This document shows, one piece after another, positions 12,692-28,120 of a DNA stretch of 64,000 nucleotides. Origin of the DNA: Sinonovacula constricta (Eukaryota; Mollusca; Bivalvia; Cardiida; Solecurtidae); assembly GCA_007844125.1 (NCBI GenBank), contig CM017559.1, positions 37,872,326-37,936,325 on the forward strand, given 5' to 3'. A model generated the notes under the pieces. That model was given only the letters and a program-made list of their open reading frames with translations, was not told where the DNA came from and did not search any database. Every line of letters starts with the position of its first letter. Within the stretch, counting starts at the first letter, position 1. A program made the position numbers and the translations under genes.

Positions 12692-14384
12692 CTGAAAGCA
12701 TTAATAAAATTTATAATTTAAATTACAACAAAAAATCATGATTGTCATCTCAGTCACACAAGTTGTCTTTATTTACAGATACTGTTAGAAAAAATATGAT
12801 AATATTTTTTTTTCTGAACCATATTAATCAAAGCCCTACAATATATATTGAAGAGATGTTCAAAAGTGTTGTAAAAAGTGTTGTAATCAAAGCCAATAAA
12901 GCATGTCTTTGATTTAAAATCTCAATGTATGGTAATATGCTTACTGAGATCTGTTGTCTCCAAGTCCAATACAACAAAAGTTGGGGCTGAATTTTCTAGT
13001 TTGACTGGCTTGACATCTCCCCGAGGCACAGCATCTGGTATTTTTTTCACCTTGAAGACCAATATCTAAAATATTTCAATCACAAACATAAAATTAGCAT
13101 ATTTTCAAACAAAAGATATACACGTAGTTGCATATATGTACAACTAATGAATCTTATTCTTGCTAAACAAAATAATGAGATGGAATGAGCTGTGGAGTGA
13201 TCAATAAAATTATGATAACTTGTTTCGTAATCAACCTTAAAAAAATAAGAATAAATATTTTAGTAAACAGCGGAGATGGTGAATTTAATTTGACCTAATA
13301 CACATTGTTTTTTAAGAACTAAGATACATGACAGGCTTACTCCATTTCACTCCTATAAGCATCTTGTGCTGTTGCTTTCATGGACTCTGAATCAATTTTC
13401 TAGATAGACTTCCCTGCCCGTCTCTCCATCTGTTTCAGATTGGCGTTGCTTATAGTTGTTTTTTAAGATTGATTATTAGTTATTAGTTAATATTAAGTGC
13501 CGCTAACGTGTGGTTTACTTTTTGTGGATCTCCAAGACCGGTAATCATAGCTGTAAAAGAAACGAACTGATGAGCATGGTATCTGGGACTAACAATTCTG
13601 TTTTATTTGTGGAAGCATAACAGTAAAAAAAACTTTGGGTGGTGGATGTTGTACACCTCTAAAACATTAATAAATTGTTAAATTAATTAGCATAATAGTG
13701 TTTGGCTGGTCCAGAAGATTTTGAAAAAGGTAAGAAGACCTACTCACCACTGAAGCCCAGTAGTACAAGTGAATTCAATGTACACATGTCCAAAATATGT
13801 ATGTCAATTCAAACATGTTTATTTTGTTTTAACCAAAAAATTTAGAAAAATACTATCTCATATATTGGTACGAAATGTTTTGTTCGAAAACTGGAGTTTT
13901 ATTTCAATGGCAAGGTAACAAAAAAAACACTAATAAAATCAATTGGATTGCAGATGTTCTATGCATCTGTTATACAAATCAGTTCTTACTTGTTCCAAGC
14001 TTTGTATTCACGGCAAAACTTCCTCTGACCATCTTTTTCATATGCCACAGTGTTCACATTTCCACAGTCGCTATTTAAACATTTAATATATAAATAAACC
14101 CCCATCCTCTCTTTAGTTCTCCAATGACACTATCTGAACACAATGGAATCAGCCCGAGTCTACATAATGTCCAAAATTTAAGTCCTTTATCCAACACGGA
14201 GAATTCGACCATTCTGCGTCCTATTTACCAATTTTCATTTTCCTTGGGCGAACTTTCAATGTCCACATAATCACAAACACGGTCACTCAATATATCTTGT
14301 TTTTACATTAATTTCCTTTTTGACATTGCTTTTGCGGCGTGATTTGCCAAATCGACCGCGGAAACCATGTCTTTTAGACTCCAT
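11925..14384 (-). CDS. DEDDh 3'-5' exonuclease domain protein, three-exon model (321 aa)
   Basis: Predicted 3'-5' nucleic-acid exonuclease of the RNase H-like DEDDh superfamily (DnaQ/TREX-type fold). Joining 14384-14307, 13065-12945 and 12691-11925 gives 966 nt: 321 codons plus stop, with phases matching at both junctions. In the spliced protein the metal ligands appear in order: D60 and E62 in VVLDLETTDL, D156 in NGSKFDFSILL, then H214 and D219 in AHDAVED. The first two ligands exist only in the spliced product; the long ORF of the last exon alone lacks them. The N-terminal 26 residues are basic (RGRFGKSRRK). The ATG has an A at -3 and a G at +4 and lies just inside a CACGTG-containing, CpG-richer patch. 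The C-terminal 100 residues have no domain I recognise. Substrate and pathway are unknown. Exon 1 is the least certain part; the fold and exons 2-3 are solid. Confidence 0.72.
12945..13065 (-). CDS. Exonuclease gene, exon 2 (motif I)
   Basis: This 121-bp exon is too short for ORF listing. It is bounded by acceptor ATATTTTAG and donor A|GTAAGC, with a 253-bp intron to exon 3. It encodes residues 27-66, ending FVVLDLETTDL, and its last base completes an Ile codon with exon 3. It provides catalytic Asp and Glu, so the domain is complete only with this exon. Confidence 0.75.
14307..14384 (-). CDS. Exonuclease gene, candidate exon 1
   Basis: From the ATG at 14384 this encodes MESKRHGFRGRFGKSRRK and eight more residues to a GTAAAA donor at 14306. 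Its phase (0) matches exon 2. Supporting signs are the strong ATG context, a locally raised CpG content and an E-box CACGTG at 14394-14399 just upstream on the minus strand. The frame would otherwise stop at 14285-14283. Another first exon cannot be excluded. Confidence 0.4.
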
Positions 14385-15848
14385 TTTTGCAATCACGTGG
14401 TGTTTTACTATGGTCACATGGTCGGTAACATGAGCTTCCGAGGGTCTACGAAATTACACAGAAAATCACGAGTCCGTAAGCCTTAACACTTGTATATTTT
14501 ATGTTCATAGTTTGTATTTGTCTGATGTGGCAGCTGGCAGTAATAAATTATCTTCTTCAAAGTATAATATTAAACGAGAATGTTTACACATGTCAATTTA
14601 TTACGTATAGTCTAATTTGACAGTAATAAAATTGGCCTTTCTTTAACTGTTTTTTTTTTCTTCTGAATAATGTTGGTTGACATGCGCTTTCATTAGAACC
14701 CTGCATGTAATTAGAAAATTAAAAACAAATAAATTACACTGCTGCTTTCTTTTCATATATCCTGTACTCTTTACTATTAGACAGTGTTCAATGTAAAGCT
14801 AATGTGATCAGTCTGTTGTAAATGGCTGACATGATGCTACATCCATTCACATTACCTGACTCTTGGCCGACCAAAAGACTTAATTATACCACTTTTACAG
14901 TCCATGGCCTTGCCGGAAAACACCGAAAAACATCGAATTACATTGGTGCATTAAAGTAATTAAAGATTACTAGAACCAACAAATACCATTTTAAGTAAAT
15001 CTGTAAAGTTAGGTTTATTACAAAATAGATTTTAATAAATTTTATTTAAAATTCTCCTGCCGTGCAACCGATTGCCAGCTTATATTGTTAATGTACATAA
15101 GTTATATAATATAAGGTGCTTCAGTAGTGAATTGTTGCGCGTCTGTTCTGAAATAACTGGATCACAATACAATTTAGATTGATCTATATATAAAGATAAT
15201 TTATAATGTGTAATTATGAAGCTTACACTCGTATAACTGTTATTATCTGCCCCTGTTCAATACGTCAGTAATAGTATGTCCTGGGTTTATCGTTAAAGGC
15301 ATCTCGAAAGGAATGTGGTATCCCACTGAGCCAGGCCCCCACATGCTATGACCAGACCTGCTAATTGCTGGTCATCACTGCAGGGAGTCTTTAGCCAACA
15401 TAGTACTAATCTGTCACAGTAATACCTCTGATGGGTTAATGCAAAACTAAGTTACCTGCTAGTATGGATGTGAGACAGTAGGCTAGTTTTACACAAAGCC
15501 ACAAACATTATTGTTAGTGATAATGTGGGTTGTTTACTATATGATCCCTTACAAATTCTTTATTGCATTAAATACTAGGTGTCAATTTTGTAACTGCAGG
15601 ATTATGTATTTATTTCATAGCTAAATTATTAATTTTGAAAATACATGAGAGTTACAAGTTTTAGTATTCAAAATGACTCTGAAGGACATTATTCTGACAA
15701 TGAATGACTTTTTAAATTGCTTTTGTTAGAAACGTTTCGTTACATTTTACAAATCAAAATAAAATATAACTTTAAATATATATGAGAACTAAAAGAATGA
15801 AAGAAATAACAAAATCAACCAACAAAGTAAGAAAGAAAACAAATAAAG

Positions 15849-15851
<3 letters not shown>
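14385..15851. other. Non-coding upstream region
   Basis: The first ~100 bp would be the promoter of the minus-strand exonuclease gene (CpG-containing, with E-box). The remainder to the TA tract is AT-rich, with no ORF or repeat I recognise. Confidence 0.4.

Positions 15852-15924
<73 letters not shown>
15852..15924. repeat. (TA)n microsatellite, left of hAT-like element
   Basis: About 36 uninterrupted TA units ending directly at the TAGGGATG terminus. The Ile-Tyr repeats read from it in either strand are artefacts. Confidence 0.95.
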
Positions 15925-15927
<3 letters not shown>

Positions 15928-16844
15928 GGATGTTAACGAATATTCGAATATTCGAATATCAAGTCGCTATTCGAATAGAGATTTTTGGATTCGAATATTT
16001 TATAATTTTTATTCCACTTTTGTTAAGTTCGAAGGAACATTGAAAAGACATTTCTTTAGTTGATCGTAGTGTCCCCAGCGACTTAAGACGCTAGCGATAT
16101 GTAATCGCGTTCGCTCTAAGATAGAGTGGGTGGGTCATGTCTCCTGATAACAAATTGCCATCTGGTTAACAGCATGAAATCACCTTACCGCGCACAACCC
16201 CTTCTCTGCCCCCCTCTCCCACTTAGACCCAGTCACATCACCATACAGCTGTGAAAACAGTTGCCAACGTACAATAAACACACATGTCAGTTCAATGCTG
16301 CGGCAATTAGCTACAGCAATTACGTAACACTGACTCTATCCAGCTTCGGTCGGGATAGTGTGTAATAAATACATTATACAAGGCTATACTTATTGATAAC
16401 AGTCCACCAGAAGCTGAGAACGTCTTTTATTTTTTGGAAAGCACAACTAGATCACTGTCAAACAAACTTTAATTGCAAACACTTTCTGTTTTTGTCACTC
16501 ACTTCATACTTGTTATGTTATTCCTATATAATACCGCGACATCTGTTATTTTTTGTCACCGCGATTTTCTGTTCTTTGTTTTTTCTTCGTTCTCTCCGAA
16601 TAACAAAAATGTAAATCTACATACTTTTTTAATTGTTCGTCATAGGTTTACTTAACACACTTAAAACTCATGAGTTTACAATTTTAATCATTCTTTATAT
16701 ATATATTGGTTGGTACTTCATCAATTTATAAACAGTCAGGTAATCTTGACACTAGCCAATCGCAGTAATTATCGTCATCAAATGGTTTTGCTTACATTCG
16801 CCTTTCACCCATAGGCATATGGCGAACAGGTTCGTAATTGTCAC

Positions 16845-17132
16845 TTGTGTATTGGTAACTAAATGTCTCTAATTGACATGTTATGGCTTCGGATTAACGC
16901 CCTTAGCGATATCAGCCAGTCACAATTAAACATCAAACCGACCACCAACCAATCAAGACAGTTAATTGGCTGTACACTTGAGCGATTGTGTATTGGTAAC
17001 TAAATGTAAATGTCTCTAATTGCCATGTTATGGCTTCGGATTAACGCCCTTAGCGATATCAGCCAATCACAATTAAACATCAACCCGACCACCAGCCAAT
17101 CAAGACCGTTAATTGGCTGTACACTTGAGCGA
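16845..17132. repeat. 141-bp tandem duplication inside hAT-like element
   Basis: Copy 1 spans 16845-16985 and copy 2 spans 16986-17132. They are near identical, with a few substitutions and a 6-bp insertion (GTAAAT) in copy 2. Both run from TTGTGTATTGGTAAC to CACTTGAGCGA. Confidence 0.9.
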
Positions 17133-17584
17133 TTATCCTTCATAAAACCTTCGTGGTTTTGCCTAATTGTCTTACAGTCGATCCAGTATCACCCGCATTT
17201 TGTCCTTTTAAAATTGCGCCTTTAATCATTAATGTATTTTATAAGATTAGTTCACAAAACATAATTGACTGTTTGTTTGGGTAAGTAGAGTAAAATATTA
17301 AAATTGTAAGCTATTTTGCATGTGTTGTACAATTTCATCTTATAAAATTATAATATGGTTTTATTAAATCGATAATTAGCCCCTTAAATGCGTCATATGT
17401 TAATACAAATAAGAAATTAATTTCACAAAATGCCTTTAAATTGTAAAGGTTATTACACGAAGTACAACACGTAACAAAAAGACACCCAAGTTTAAGGTAA
17501 CTAATTAATAATGTATATATTATACGGGACTTTGCAGGTCATCTTAACATTGATTGGTTACTTTATAGTTTTTATAAGAGTCTC

Positions 17585-17653
<69 letters not shown>
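17585..17653. repeat. (AAT)n microsatellite
   Basis: About 23 uninterrupted AAT units. Confidence 0.95.
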
Positions 17654-18066
17654 TGTTAAGTAGCAATGACATTGTTTACGCATTTACTGGCATTCTTCAC
17701 TGACAGTATTTTCTTGCAAACTACCGCTGACCAAGTAAAGAAACGCCCCGTCTGGTCCTTCACTATAAACAGGATAATGGCGGATTAATAATATTGTCGT
17801 TTGTATTTCAAAAAAGAAGAATTCGTCGTTATAAAATTAAATGCTATGCTAAAATCATAAATCTGTTGCAGCTTCTGCATTAAGTAAGGCTAGCAATGTT
17901 AATTGTGGTCAGAAATAAACATTTTACAATGAATAAACACATTGAATGTAATGGAAAATTACCGTGTTGTATGCCACTATGATATAAATTCGTTCCGAAT
18001 ATTCGAATATGATTCGAATACACGTTCCGAATATTCGAATATCGTTTTGGGATTCGATTTACATCC

Positions 18067-18841
<775 letters not shown>

Positions 18842-19263
18842 GGAGGTTATTTAAGCTGACTGGACCAGGGTGTATGGAATAATCCACAAGGTGTCGGATG
18901 GTTCTGTAAGGTGACTGGACCAGTGTGTTTGTATTAAGCCACAATGTGTCTGGGGTCTGGGAGTGTGTGTGTGTGTGTGTGAGGGAGGGAGGGGGGGGGG
19001 GGGGGGGGTAAGCTGATTTGGCCTTGGTGTTTGGATTATTGGATTAATCCACAAGGTGTCGGATGATTCTGTAAGATGACTGGACCAGGGTGTTTGGATT
19101 AATCCACAAGGTGTCGCATGATTCTGTAAGATGACTGGACCAGTGTGTTTGGATTAATCCACAAGGTGCAGGGAGGTTCTGTAAGCTGACTCGACTAGGG
19201 TACATTGTATATGGATTAATCTTCCTGGTGTCGGAAGGTTCTGTAAGCTAACAGGACTATGGT
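18842..19263. repeat. ~58-bp minisatellite with embedded GT and G tracts
   Basis: Six to seven degenerate units built on CTGTAAGCTGACTGGACCAG, then GGTGTTTGGATTAATCC and ACAAGGTGTCGGATG. The array is interrupted at 18963-19008 by a GT dinucleotide tract and an 18-base G run. Divergence increases towards the right end. Confidence 0.85.
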
Positions 19264-19938
19264 GCTTTCCTAAACAAAGATTGTGTTTGCAGGTCATGTT
19301 TACATCCGGGACCAGAGTGTTTTTATTACCTTATCTGGGTGTCTGAAGATTCTCTGACCGGCCTGGGCCAATGTATGAGCTGCCTGTTCTGTAACTTGGT
19401 TAAATTTGGCTGTAAAACTTCCTCAGTTGTTAAAGTTGCGTCTAATGAAACGCATAATGCAATCATATTGTTTTACACGAAAATATGACATTTATAGGAA
19501 AACAACAAAAGAATGTTTTATGTATAATGGCTATACTTTAGTTAATAATATGATGCTAATTTTTATTATATACAATATGACATATCATTATTCTTATTAT
19601 TAAAGTTTAATGGGGTTGATTGCTAGAACTTTCACTTTAGAGATTTTATCCAGTAAGTATAACAGATGATTTCGTTAAATTTTGTCATGGGCTGTAAACT
19701 CTGGTTTAACGTGTCAAGCGCGTACAAAACAAATGGTTTTGTCGAGTCTCTGGCACGACAATTTCCTTGTTAACAAACCAGATAAAATCGTACCCTCTCG
19801 GCTATAATAATCTTATTGAATATAGCAGTTCAAATTGCTCCTTTTATATGAGGCGAAACTGGAGAATAATGTTCCTTGAAAATGCCCGTTCAAATAATTC
19901 ACCACATTGCACTCTTCTACAACTATCATCGGGTAATA
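19264..19938. other. Non-coding, no recognised feature
   Basis: AT-rich; small open frames lack any recognisable motif. Confidence 0.4.
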
Positions 19939-20937
19939 GACCATTTCAAACATCCACTGCGCATGCGCCGATTAATATCTCGCTCTACGATACTTGACCC
20001 GTTTTCTCGAGATTTTCAAAACTGGGGGCTCTTGCGCAAAGGATTTAATCATTTGTGTCCGTACCAAAATATTTTATTGTGATTTAGTAGGTCGTCTCGT
20101 TGATAAGACGCTTGCATTTTTGTTTGACGTCATACGACGAAAAAAGGTCAATTTTTAATTTCAAGGAAATTCTGACCTCATATATTATCTAACCAAATAA
20201 AGATACAAGAAACACAAACTACTGTTCTGTTAACTAGTCAGCTATATACACATCAATTTTAACTGTACCTGAACATTTTCAAAGAGGTTTTCTTGTCTGA
20301 CAGTAACGTGTTATATCCAAGAATTTTAGGAAAGTATTACTCACTGCAGTCAAATGTCATCGTTAAAATGATTATCTCATATAAACATGAACACACGCTG
20401 TTTTGCCGAAAACAGGCACATACATAAAGTCGCATAAAACAAACAGCTTTCTAAGAAAACAAGTGGGTTTTTTTTTGGTTTGCACATATTAGCGCCAATT
20501 AACGGCTGTTAACAACATTGTTCATGCACTTATAACATGAGTCGCTAATTACATCACTGTGATTTGATTTCTTCAAGGTTGTAAAAAATAAATGCGGTGT
20601 TATTTCTTTCTCGCGAGGAGGGCTCTCTGGCTAACACTGCAACATGAAAGAAAATTCTGGGAAACAATCGACAGTCACTATCATTTTAAGTCGCCGGAAA
20701 GAAATATTTTTTGTTTCAAATTGACCGACCCATTATTTCTCTAATACTGTGTAACATGATATCGATCGATAATTGTCTTCAAGCTGCCATTTAGAAGATA
20801 GAAAGGGTGTGAACGTACTGTTGAGAGATTAAAAATGATAAGTACACGTAAACGGCGTGTGCTATGAAAAAATATGCAACGTTATTGACGATTTACCTTC
20901 GCGGCGTAAATATAAGTTTTAAAGGAGTGAGAGTGGA

Positions 20938-20956
20938 GGGGGGGGGGGGGGGGGGG
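20938..20956 (+). repeat. G19 homopolymer
   Basis: Nineteen consecutive G after a GAGTGGA lead. It is a likely sequencing-length artefact site and a possible G-quadruplex former. Confidence 0.9.
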
Positions 20957-22017
20957 ACTGTACTATGTAGTAATATTTCAGACTGCGCATGATTTTACTT
21001 ATATAAATATCTTTACAACCTTCTTTAGTCCATTGAATGATCATAAACATTTTTATAAAGTAATTATTTATATTTAAGGTTTGGATTAACTACGAAAGAA
21101 TAGGCGAGCTATTGAAATAATACATTTGCAATAAACACGGGATGAAAATATACATTAGATTGTGTTCCTTATAATCCACACATCCACGTTTCCTCTTCCT
21201 TAACGAAAAAATAATGGGGTTGGGAAAAGGGTGCACCAATGTGGGTACTGCTAAATATAGCGTTAGTTCCTTTTATCAGCCAAAAAAGATATTGTAGACC
21301 TTAGTGTTTTGTCCTTTTTGTTGTCCTCGCGTAAGTCAATGCATATTGCTCTTTAAATGGTGAAGGTCATAAACCACACGACTGCCATATGGTGACAGTT
21401 TCAAACACAGCTGCATAGCGGATGCATGTGTTCTTGCGAAGGGGAAAAGACGCCAAAACACGGTCACACTTCCTGTCCACTAGACAAACAAGGTGTCATA
21501 AAACTGCCAATTAGCTTAGTTAGTTGGGGTGTCCGCTCATGTCTTAAAATTAGGGATTCAATTAGAGTAGAACTTTATGATGGTATGAAAGGGACCCACG
21601 CGCATAGAGAAACATAATGTGAATTTACAAAACGATATATATTAAATTAATACATTTTTATCTTTAAATGGGTACAAAAATTAAGTACCCGGTAGGGCCC
21701 ACTTTAGACCACATTTTGGCATAGAACATTCAAGCCATGAATGGGAAATAAGCCGTAGCCAGGCGTGTAGACCCTCATTCAAATAGTTGCAAATCAAGTA
21801 AAGTCAAAAGTTGTATGCAGATTTTTAATCGCGGTCCACGAATTCCTATAAATCATACATACGTAATAGCGCATTATGGGAACGATGCATTAAGAAATAG
21901 GGATTTTGACAGCATTGTCCAAATTTACAACATTGTTCATTATAAGATATATAACAATTAAGATTAGAAGCATAAGAAAATTTGCTTGCCAAAGATCCAT
22001 ACCCCTGTAACTAAAGT

Positions 22018-22260
22018 AATGATGATGCAAATGACGGTGATGCTGCTACTGCTGCTTCTGCTGATAATGATGACGGTGATACCGATGCTGTTTATGATTA
22101 TTATGTAAATGGTAAAAACGGTTACGGTAATGCTGATGCCCATGACGATTATGATGTAGATCGTGATGGCGGTGAGGATGCTGATGATGCTGCTGATGAT
22201 TAAAGGTGATTATACAGGTAATATGGAATCATGATGATGATCATGTGTGGCCAGGTAAAT
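22018..22260. repeat. Cryptic GAT/GCT trinucleotide-rich region
   Basis: GATGATG, GCTGCT and GACGGTGAT units intermix for about 240 bp with no fixed period. A 29-codon Met/Leu-rich frame here is a by-product. Confidence 0.7.
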
Positions 22261-22585
22261 TTTATGGCGGTAATGATTATATTTTTTTTAATATTTAACA
22301 TGTAAATGGACGTGATATAAGTTCGTTTTTATTACGGTTGTTTTATTTAACTGTCAATTGATGATTGTATACGTGCACTATTTGGCAACTTATGGTTTTT
22401 CAGACGTTGAACTTATGTCAATTTCATGATTTTCAGTACTGTATTACGTTCAATTAGATAATACAAAATCCGGAAATGAAGAGCCCCCAGTTTTGCAAAA
22501 CACGTCGAGTCTCGCGAGATTTTCTCACAAAGCGTCTACTTGATCAGCGGAATAGGATCGGCAAGACGCTTGATTTGAAATGGTC

Positions 22586-23070
22586 TATTAAAATAATTTA
22601 GAAAAAATACACAAAACATTGCATTGGAAACGGAAAATTCCAACCGAAAATAACACTTGAATCGGAAGTACTTTGATCATGAAGAGAAATATAGTTTACT
22701 TTAATTCCATATGCGCGTTACACGTACACCAAATAAGTAAAGTCCCAGAGGTCAGTGTTTGTAAATCAGACGGTGTTGATGCAAAGGCTAAACAAAGCAA
22801 TTAAATGCCCACACTAGTAGATCACACTGCATATCGCTTTTAGTATTATCCCTTAATTTTATTGTGGAAAGATTTAGAACATACTAAGCAATTTTAAATG
22901 CCACCATTGGACTTGTGACTCACCGATTTTTAACTCCTCTGGCTGTATAACCCTTCACCGCGTAGGTGCGAGTCCGGGTCGGAGCGAGAAATTTTAATTT
23001 TAAAATCTGGCGCCATATTGACAATAATTGTGTTGCTGCAATAAATCCAAACACAAACAGTTAAACTATT
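22586..23070. other. Non-coding, no recognised feature
   Basis: Contains a GC-richer patch at about 22950-22990 (GTGCGAGTCCGGGTCGGAGC) that loosely resembles a tRNA-type B box. No complete tRNA or SINE could be built from it. Confidence 0.35.
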
Positions 23071-25551
<2,481 letters not shown>

Positions 25552-25588
25552 ACATAGAAAACGCGTTGGTTTTGTTTTAACTTTAAAA
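25552..25588 (+). repeat. Left 37-bp direct repeat of the retrotransposon
   Basis: Identical over 37 bases to 32559-32595, starting ACATAGAAAACGCGTTGG. Sequence on both sides of each copy differs. Six bases after it lies a perfect 8-bp hairpin, CTTTATAT-GATA-ATATAAAG (25594-25613). Confidence 0.85.
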
Positions 25589-26184
25589 CAATACTTTATA
25601 TGATAATATAAAGTAATTTATGTTTGCGCTCATTACTTATTACTTATGGTGGAGGGATAGTTTTGGTGGAGCGTTTCCTTTATATATTTAGTGCAGTGTA
25701 TCCTTCTGTACAACGCATTTTGTCAGCCTCGTTCTGAAAGCGCAAGGAAACAAAGGAAATCAGAGAAGTTCACTCCATTTTTTGTTTATTTTCTTCTATT
25801 TTCGATCTTGCTTAACTTCTTTGTTTGATGGGATCTATGTAATAACATTATTACATTCATTCTTTAATAAGTATTAGTCGCTTTCCATACAGAGGCTTCT
25901 TTTACGGCTTATTGCCAGAGATTTCTTTGTTCTTGTTTACATAACGTGCTGGTTAACCACTTCACGCATCGCATTATTTTACATAATTAAACCTGTTGGG
26001 ATTGCAAACAGTGGTAATTACATCTGTATTCTATTTCTTTGGTGATTACTACTTATTCACTTAACAGTATCTTGCACGTTTAAGCTAAATCTCTGTCAGT
26101 TGATTCCATCACTAATTTGCTTACTTTCAGCAGGATAAGGGTGGCTGTTTACTGTTATATTGTTACATTTTGCCAGTTTCCACG

Positions 26185-26769
26185 ATGTACAATGTTCTCA
26201 TCCTTGGACATTCATTCACCAGAAGACTACAATCTTGGTGTTATGAACAAGGACGTTTGAATATGAATATTGATTCATCTCGATTACAGATATTTTGGCA
26301 TGGGATTGGAGGGGCTACCATAACAGACCCATATCATGCCAAGTCATTGTGGTCGGATATTACTCTTATTAAGGATCTAAATATTGACGCTGTTTTCCTG
26401 GACATTGGAAGCAACGACTTATGCAACTCACAGATACCACCACGTCGGGTAGCTGATAAGATATTTACATTTGCATGTAGGATTTTGCTTGATGGCTGCA
26501 AATATGTTATTATTGGTGAGATCCTTTCCAGGAACAGCAATTCAGGGTTCAGCCAAAGGGCAATGGCTACCAACTCACTTCTTCAACAATATTGTGCTCA
26601 TCATGATCACATTAAAATGTGGAACCACTCACGCAATAACTTTAATGTCAGGTTTTTACAGGATTATGTAGCAGCCGATGGAGTGCATGTTGATAATGAC
26701 AGAGGAATGGCACGCTATTACAGTTCCATACGGGGTGCTGTGTTGCAGGCTGAAAGGTGCCTTCATTAA
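26185..26769 (+). CDS. SGNH-hydrolase-like protein of the retrotransposon (194 aa)
   Basis: A predicted small SGNH/GDSL-superfamily hydrolase. From ATG 26185: block I NVLILGHS places the nucleophile Ser at residue 10; block II Gly is in WHGIGGAT (40-44); block III is DIGSNDL with Gly75 and Asn77; block V is DGVHVD with Asp165 and His168. All four S-G-N-H positions are thus present, and the length suits a single compact domain. The open frame extends five codons upstream of this ATG without another ATG. A TTACTTTCAG acceptor-like string about 55 bp upstream hints at a spliced leader part. It lies 1.35 kb before the gag-like ORF with the 5' hairpin array between them. Related hydrolase ORFs in Ngaro and some LINEs are accessory; the substrate here is unknown. 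Confidence 0.75.
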   Translation: MYNVLILGHSFTRRLQSWCYEQGRLNMNIDSSRLQIFWHGIGGATITDPYHAKSLWSDITLIKDLNIDAVFLDIGSNDLCNSQIPPRRVADKIFTFACRILLDGCKYVIIGEILSRNSNSGFSQRAMATNSLLQQYCAHHDHIKMWNHSRNNFNVRFLQDYVAADGVHVDNDRGMARYYSSIRGAVLQAERCLH

Positions 26770-27189
26770 CACCCTAATTTTGACAGCTTCATAGCATAAA
26801 CTTGACAACTTGGCGAGGGTTGATAGCCAACTATTTCACATGTCATAAGTATGCTATAATTTCAGATTCATCACTCCTTCACACCATAACCCTGTGGTAA
26901 ATCATCAGATCACTGCAACACTTGAGCTGCTTACAGACCCTATTTAGAAGGCAGGAGTACCACATACCCCCTCATCATGTATGTTTGTACACATTTTGGT
27001 ATTACAAACTGTTAGTTTTTGAACATATCAATAACATCATCCAAAACTATCTTACCATAAAATGGGAAAGTTTATGTATTGCTACACTTTTCACTTGTTT
27101 GTCTCATTCCCGTTTGCAATTTAAGTATGGAATAATACCTGGCCATTCTTATACAATAATGTGGATGATGATCACTATTTGATCCATCA

Positions 27190-27880
27190 TTATGAATTAA
27201 GAGTCACTATATGACTATCTTATGCATTCTTATGCATAGGGATCATTATATGACCCTACTGTGTGATGGTCATCTTTATGTATTAAGTCATTATATGACT
27301 ATTTTAAGCATTCTTATGCATGGGGATCATTATATGACCCAACTCTCTGAATAAAGATCATGTTTTACACAATTTTAAACAAAGGGATTATTTTATGTCC
27401 CTACTGTGTGATGGTCCTTATATGACCCATCTTTAGATATTAAGTCATTATATGACTATTTTAAGCACTCTTATGCATGGGGATCATTATATGACCCAAC
27501 TCTCTGAATGAAAATCATATTTTACACAATTTTAAACAAAGGGATTATTATATGTCCCTACCGTGTGATGGTCATTATATGGCCCATCTTTATGTATGAA
27601 GTCATTATATGACTATCTTATGCATTCTTATGCATGGGGATCATTATATGACCCATTGTCCCTTCTTTGTGTATTGAGCTAATAATTTTCTGCAATTATA
27701 CTTATAGGGATCATTATATGACCCAATTGTGTGGTAAAGGTCTATCACACAACATCATATTACCCTATTTTTGGGTTTGCACCAGTGTCTGGTAACATTT
27801 ATTATTTCATCTATCTACCACCTTACGGATATGATAGGTAGGCTTTTAATGACATCTGTTTTGGTCATCATATGACCAAG
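27190..27880 (+). repeat. 5' hairpin array of the retrotransposon
   Basis: At least ten short palindromes with the core TCAT-TAT-ATGA: AGTCATTATATGACT, GGGATCATTATATGACCC and the 8-bp-stem form TTGGTCATCATATGACCAA at about 27862. They are embedded in a ~157-bp tandem unit (copies starting near 27285, 27442 and 27599). The flanking stem pair varies as A-T or G-C while pairing is kept. The array occupies the whole gap between the SGNH and gag-like ORFs. Confidence 0.8.
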
Positions 27881-28120
27881 CTTAATACTTAATATTCAGT
27901 CATTGATAACGCCTCAATCATTACATGCTTGAAAATCATGTTCTCTGTTGTTCCTATACTTGGCGGATTAAGCTTTGGGTTCGTGATAGGTTAATACTAA
28001 ATTATGTTTGCCAACCATTCTTCCATATATGTTGCAATCATATATAGGGATGTTGACACATATATAATCTTACAACTGTTTTTTGTGACTTGTTTGCTTT
28101 CCCTACTGTTGTGTTTCAGT

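Larger units (their letters stand above)
19939..22585. mobile_element. Possible DNA element with ~100-bp imperfect inverted ends
   Basis: The left end starts GACCATTTCAAA directly after a TA (19937-19938). The right end is the inverted GACCATTTCAAA, reading outwards, directly before a TA (22586-22587). About 80-100 bp inside, both ends carry CAAAACTGGGGGCTCTT (20017-20033 plus; 22479-22495 inverted). Conserved outer and inner blocks with a diverged middle would suit an old TA-target element. No transposase is visible between them. Alternatively these are two independent inverted copies of a roughly 100-bp dispersed repeat. Confidence 0.35.

Noticed and set aside
13341..13399. Extra exon of the exonuclease gene (reads KIDSESMKATAQDAYRS on the minus strand, followed by a GTAAGC donor)
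   Set aside because: Its end phase does not fit the next exon (it creates a stop), and the frame just upstream has a TAG. Probably chance, or an alternative non-coding exon.
22950..22990. tRNA gene or SINE head
   Set aside because: Only a loose B-box resemblance; no cloverleaf, A box or target-site duplication could be built.
27190..27880. Relationship between the retrotransposon hairpin core and the 60-bp satellite (both contain ACTATATGA-like strings)
   Set aside because: Shared string is short and AT-rich, and monomer lengths and flanks are unrelated; judged coincidence.
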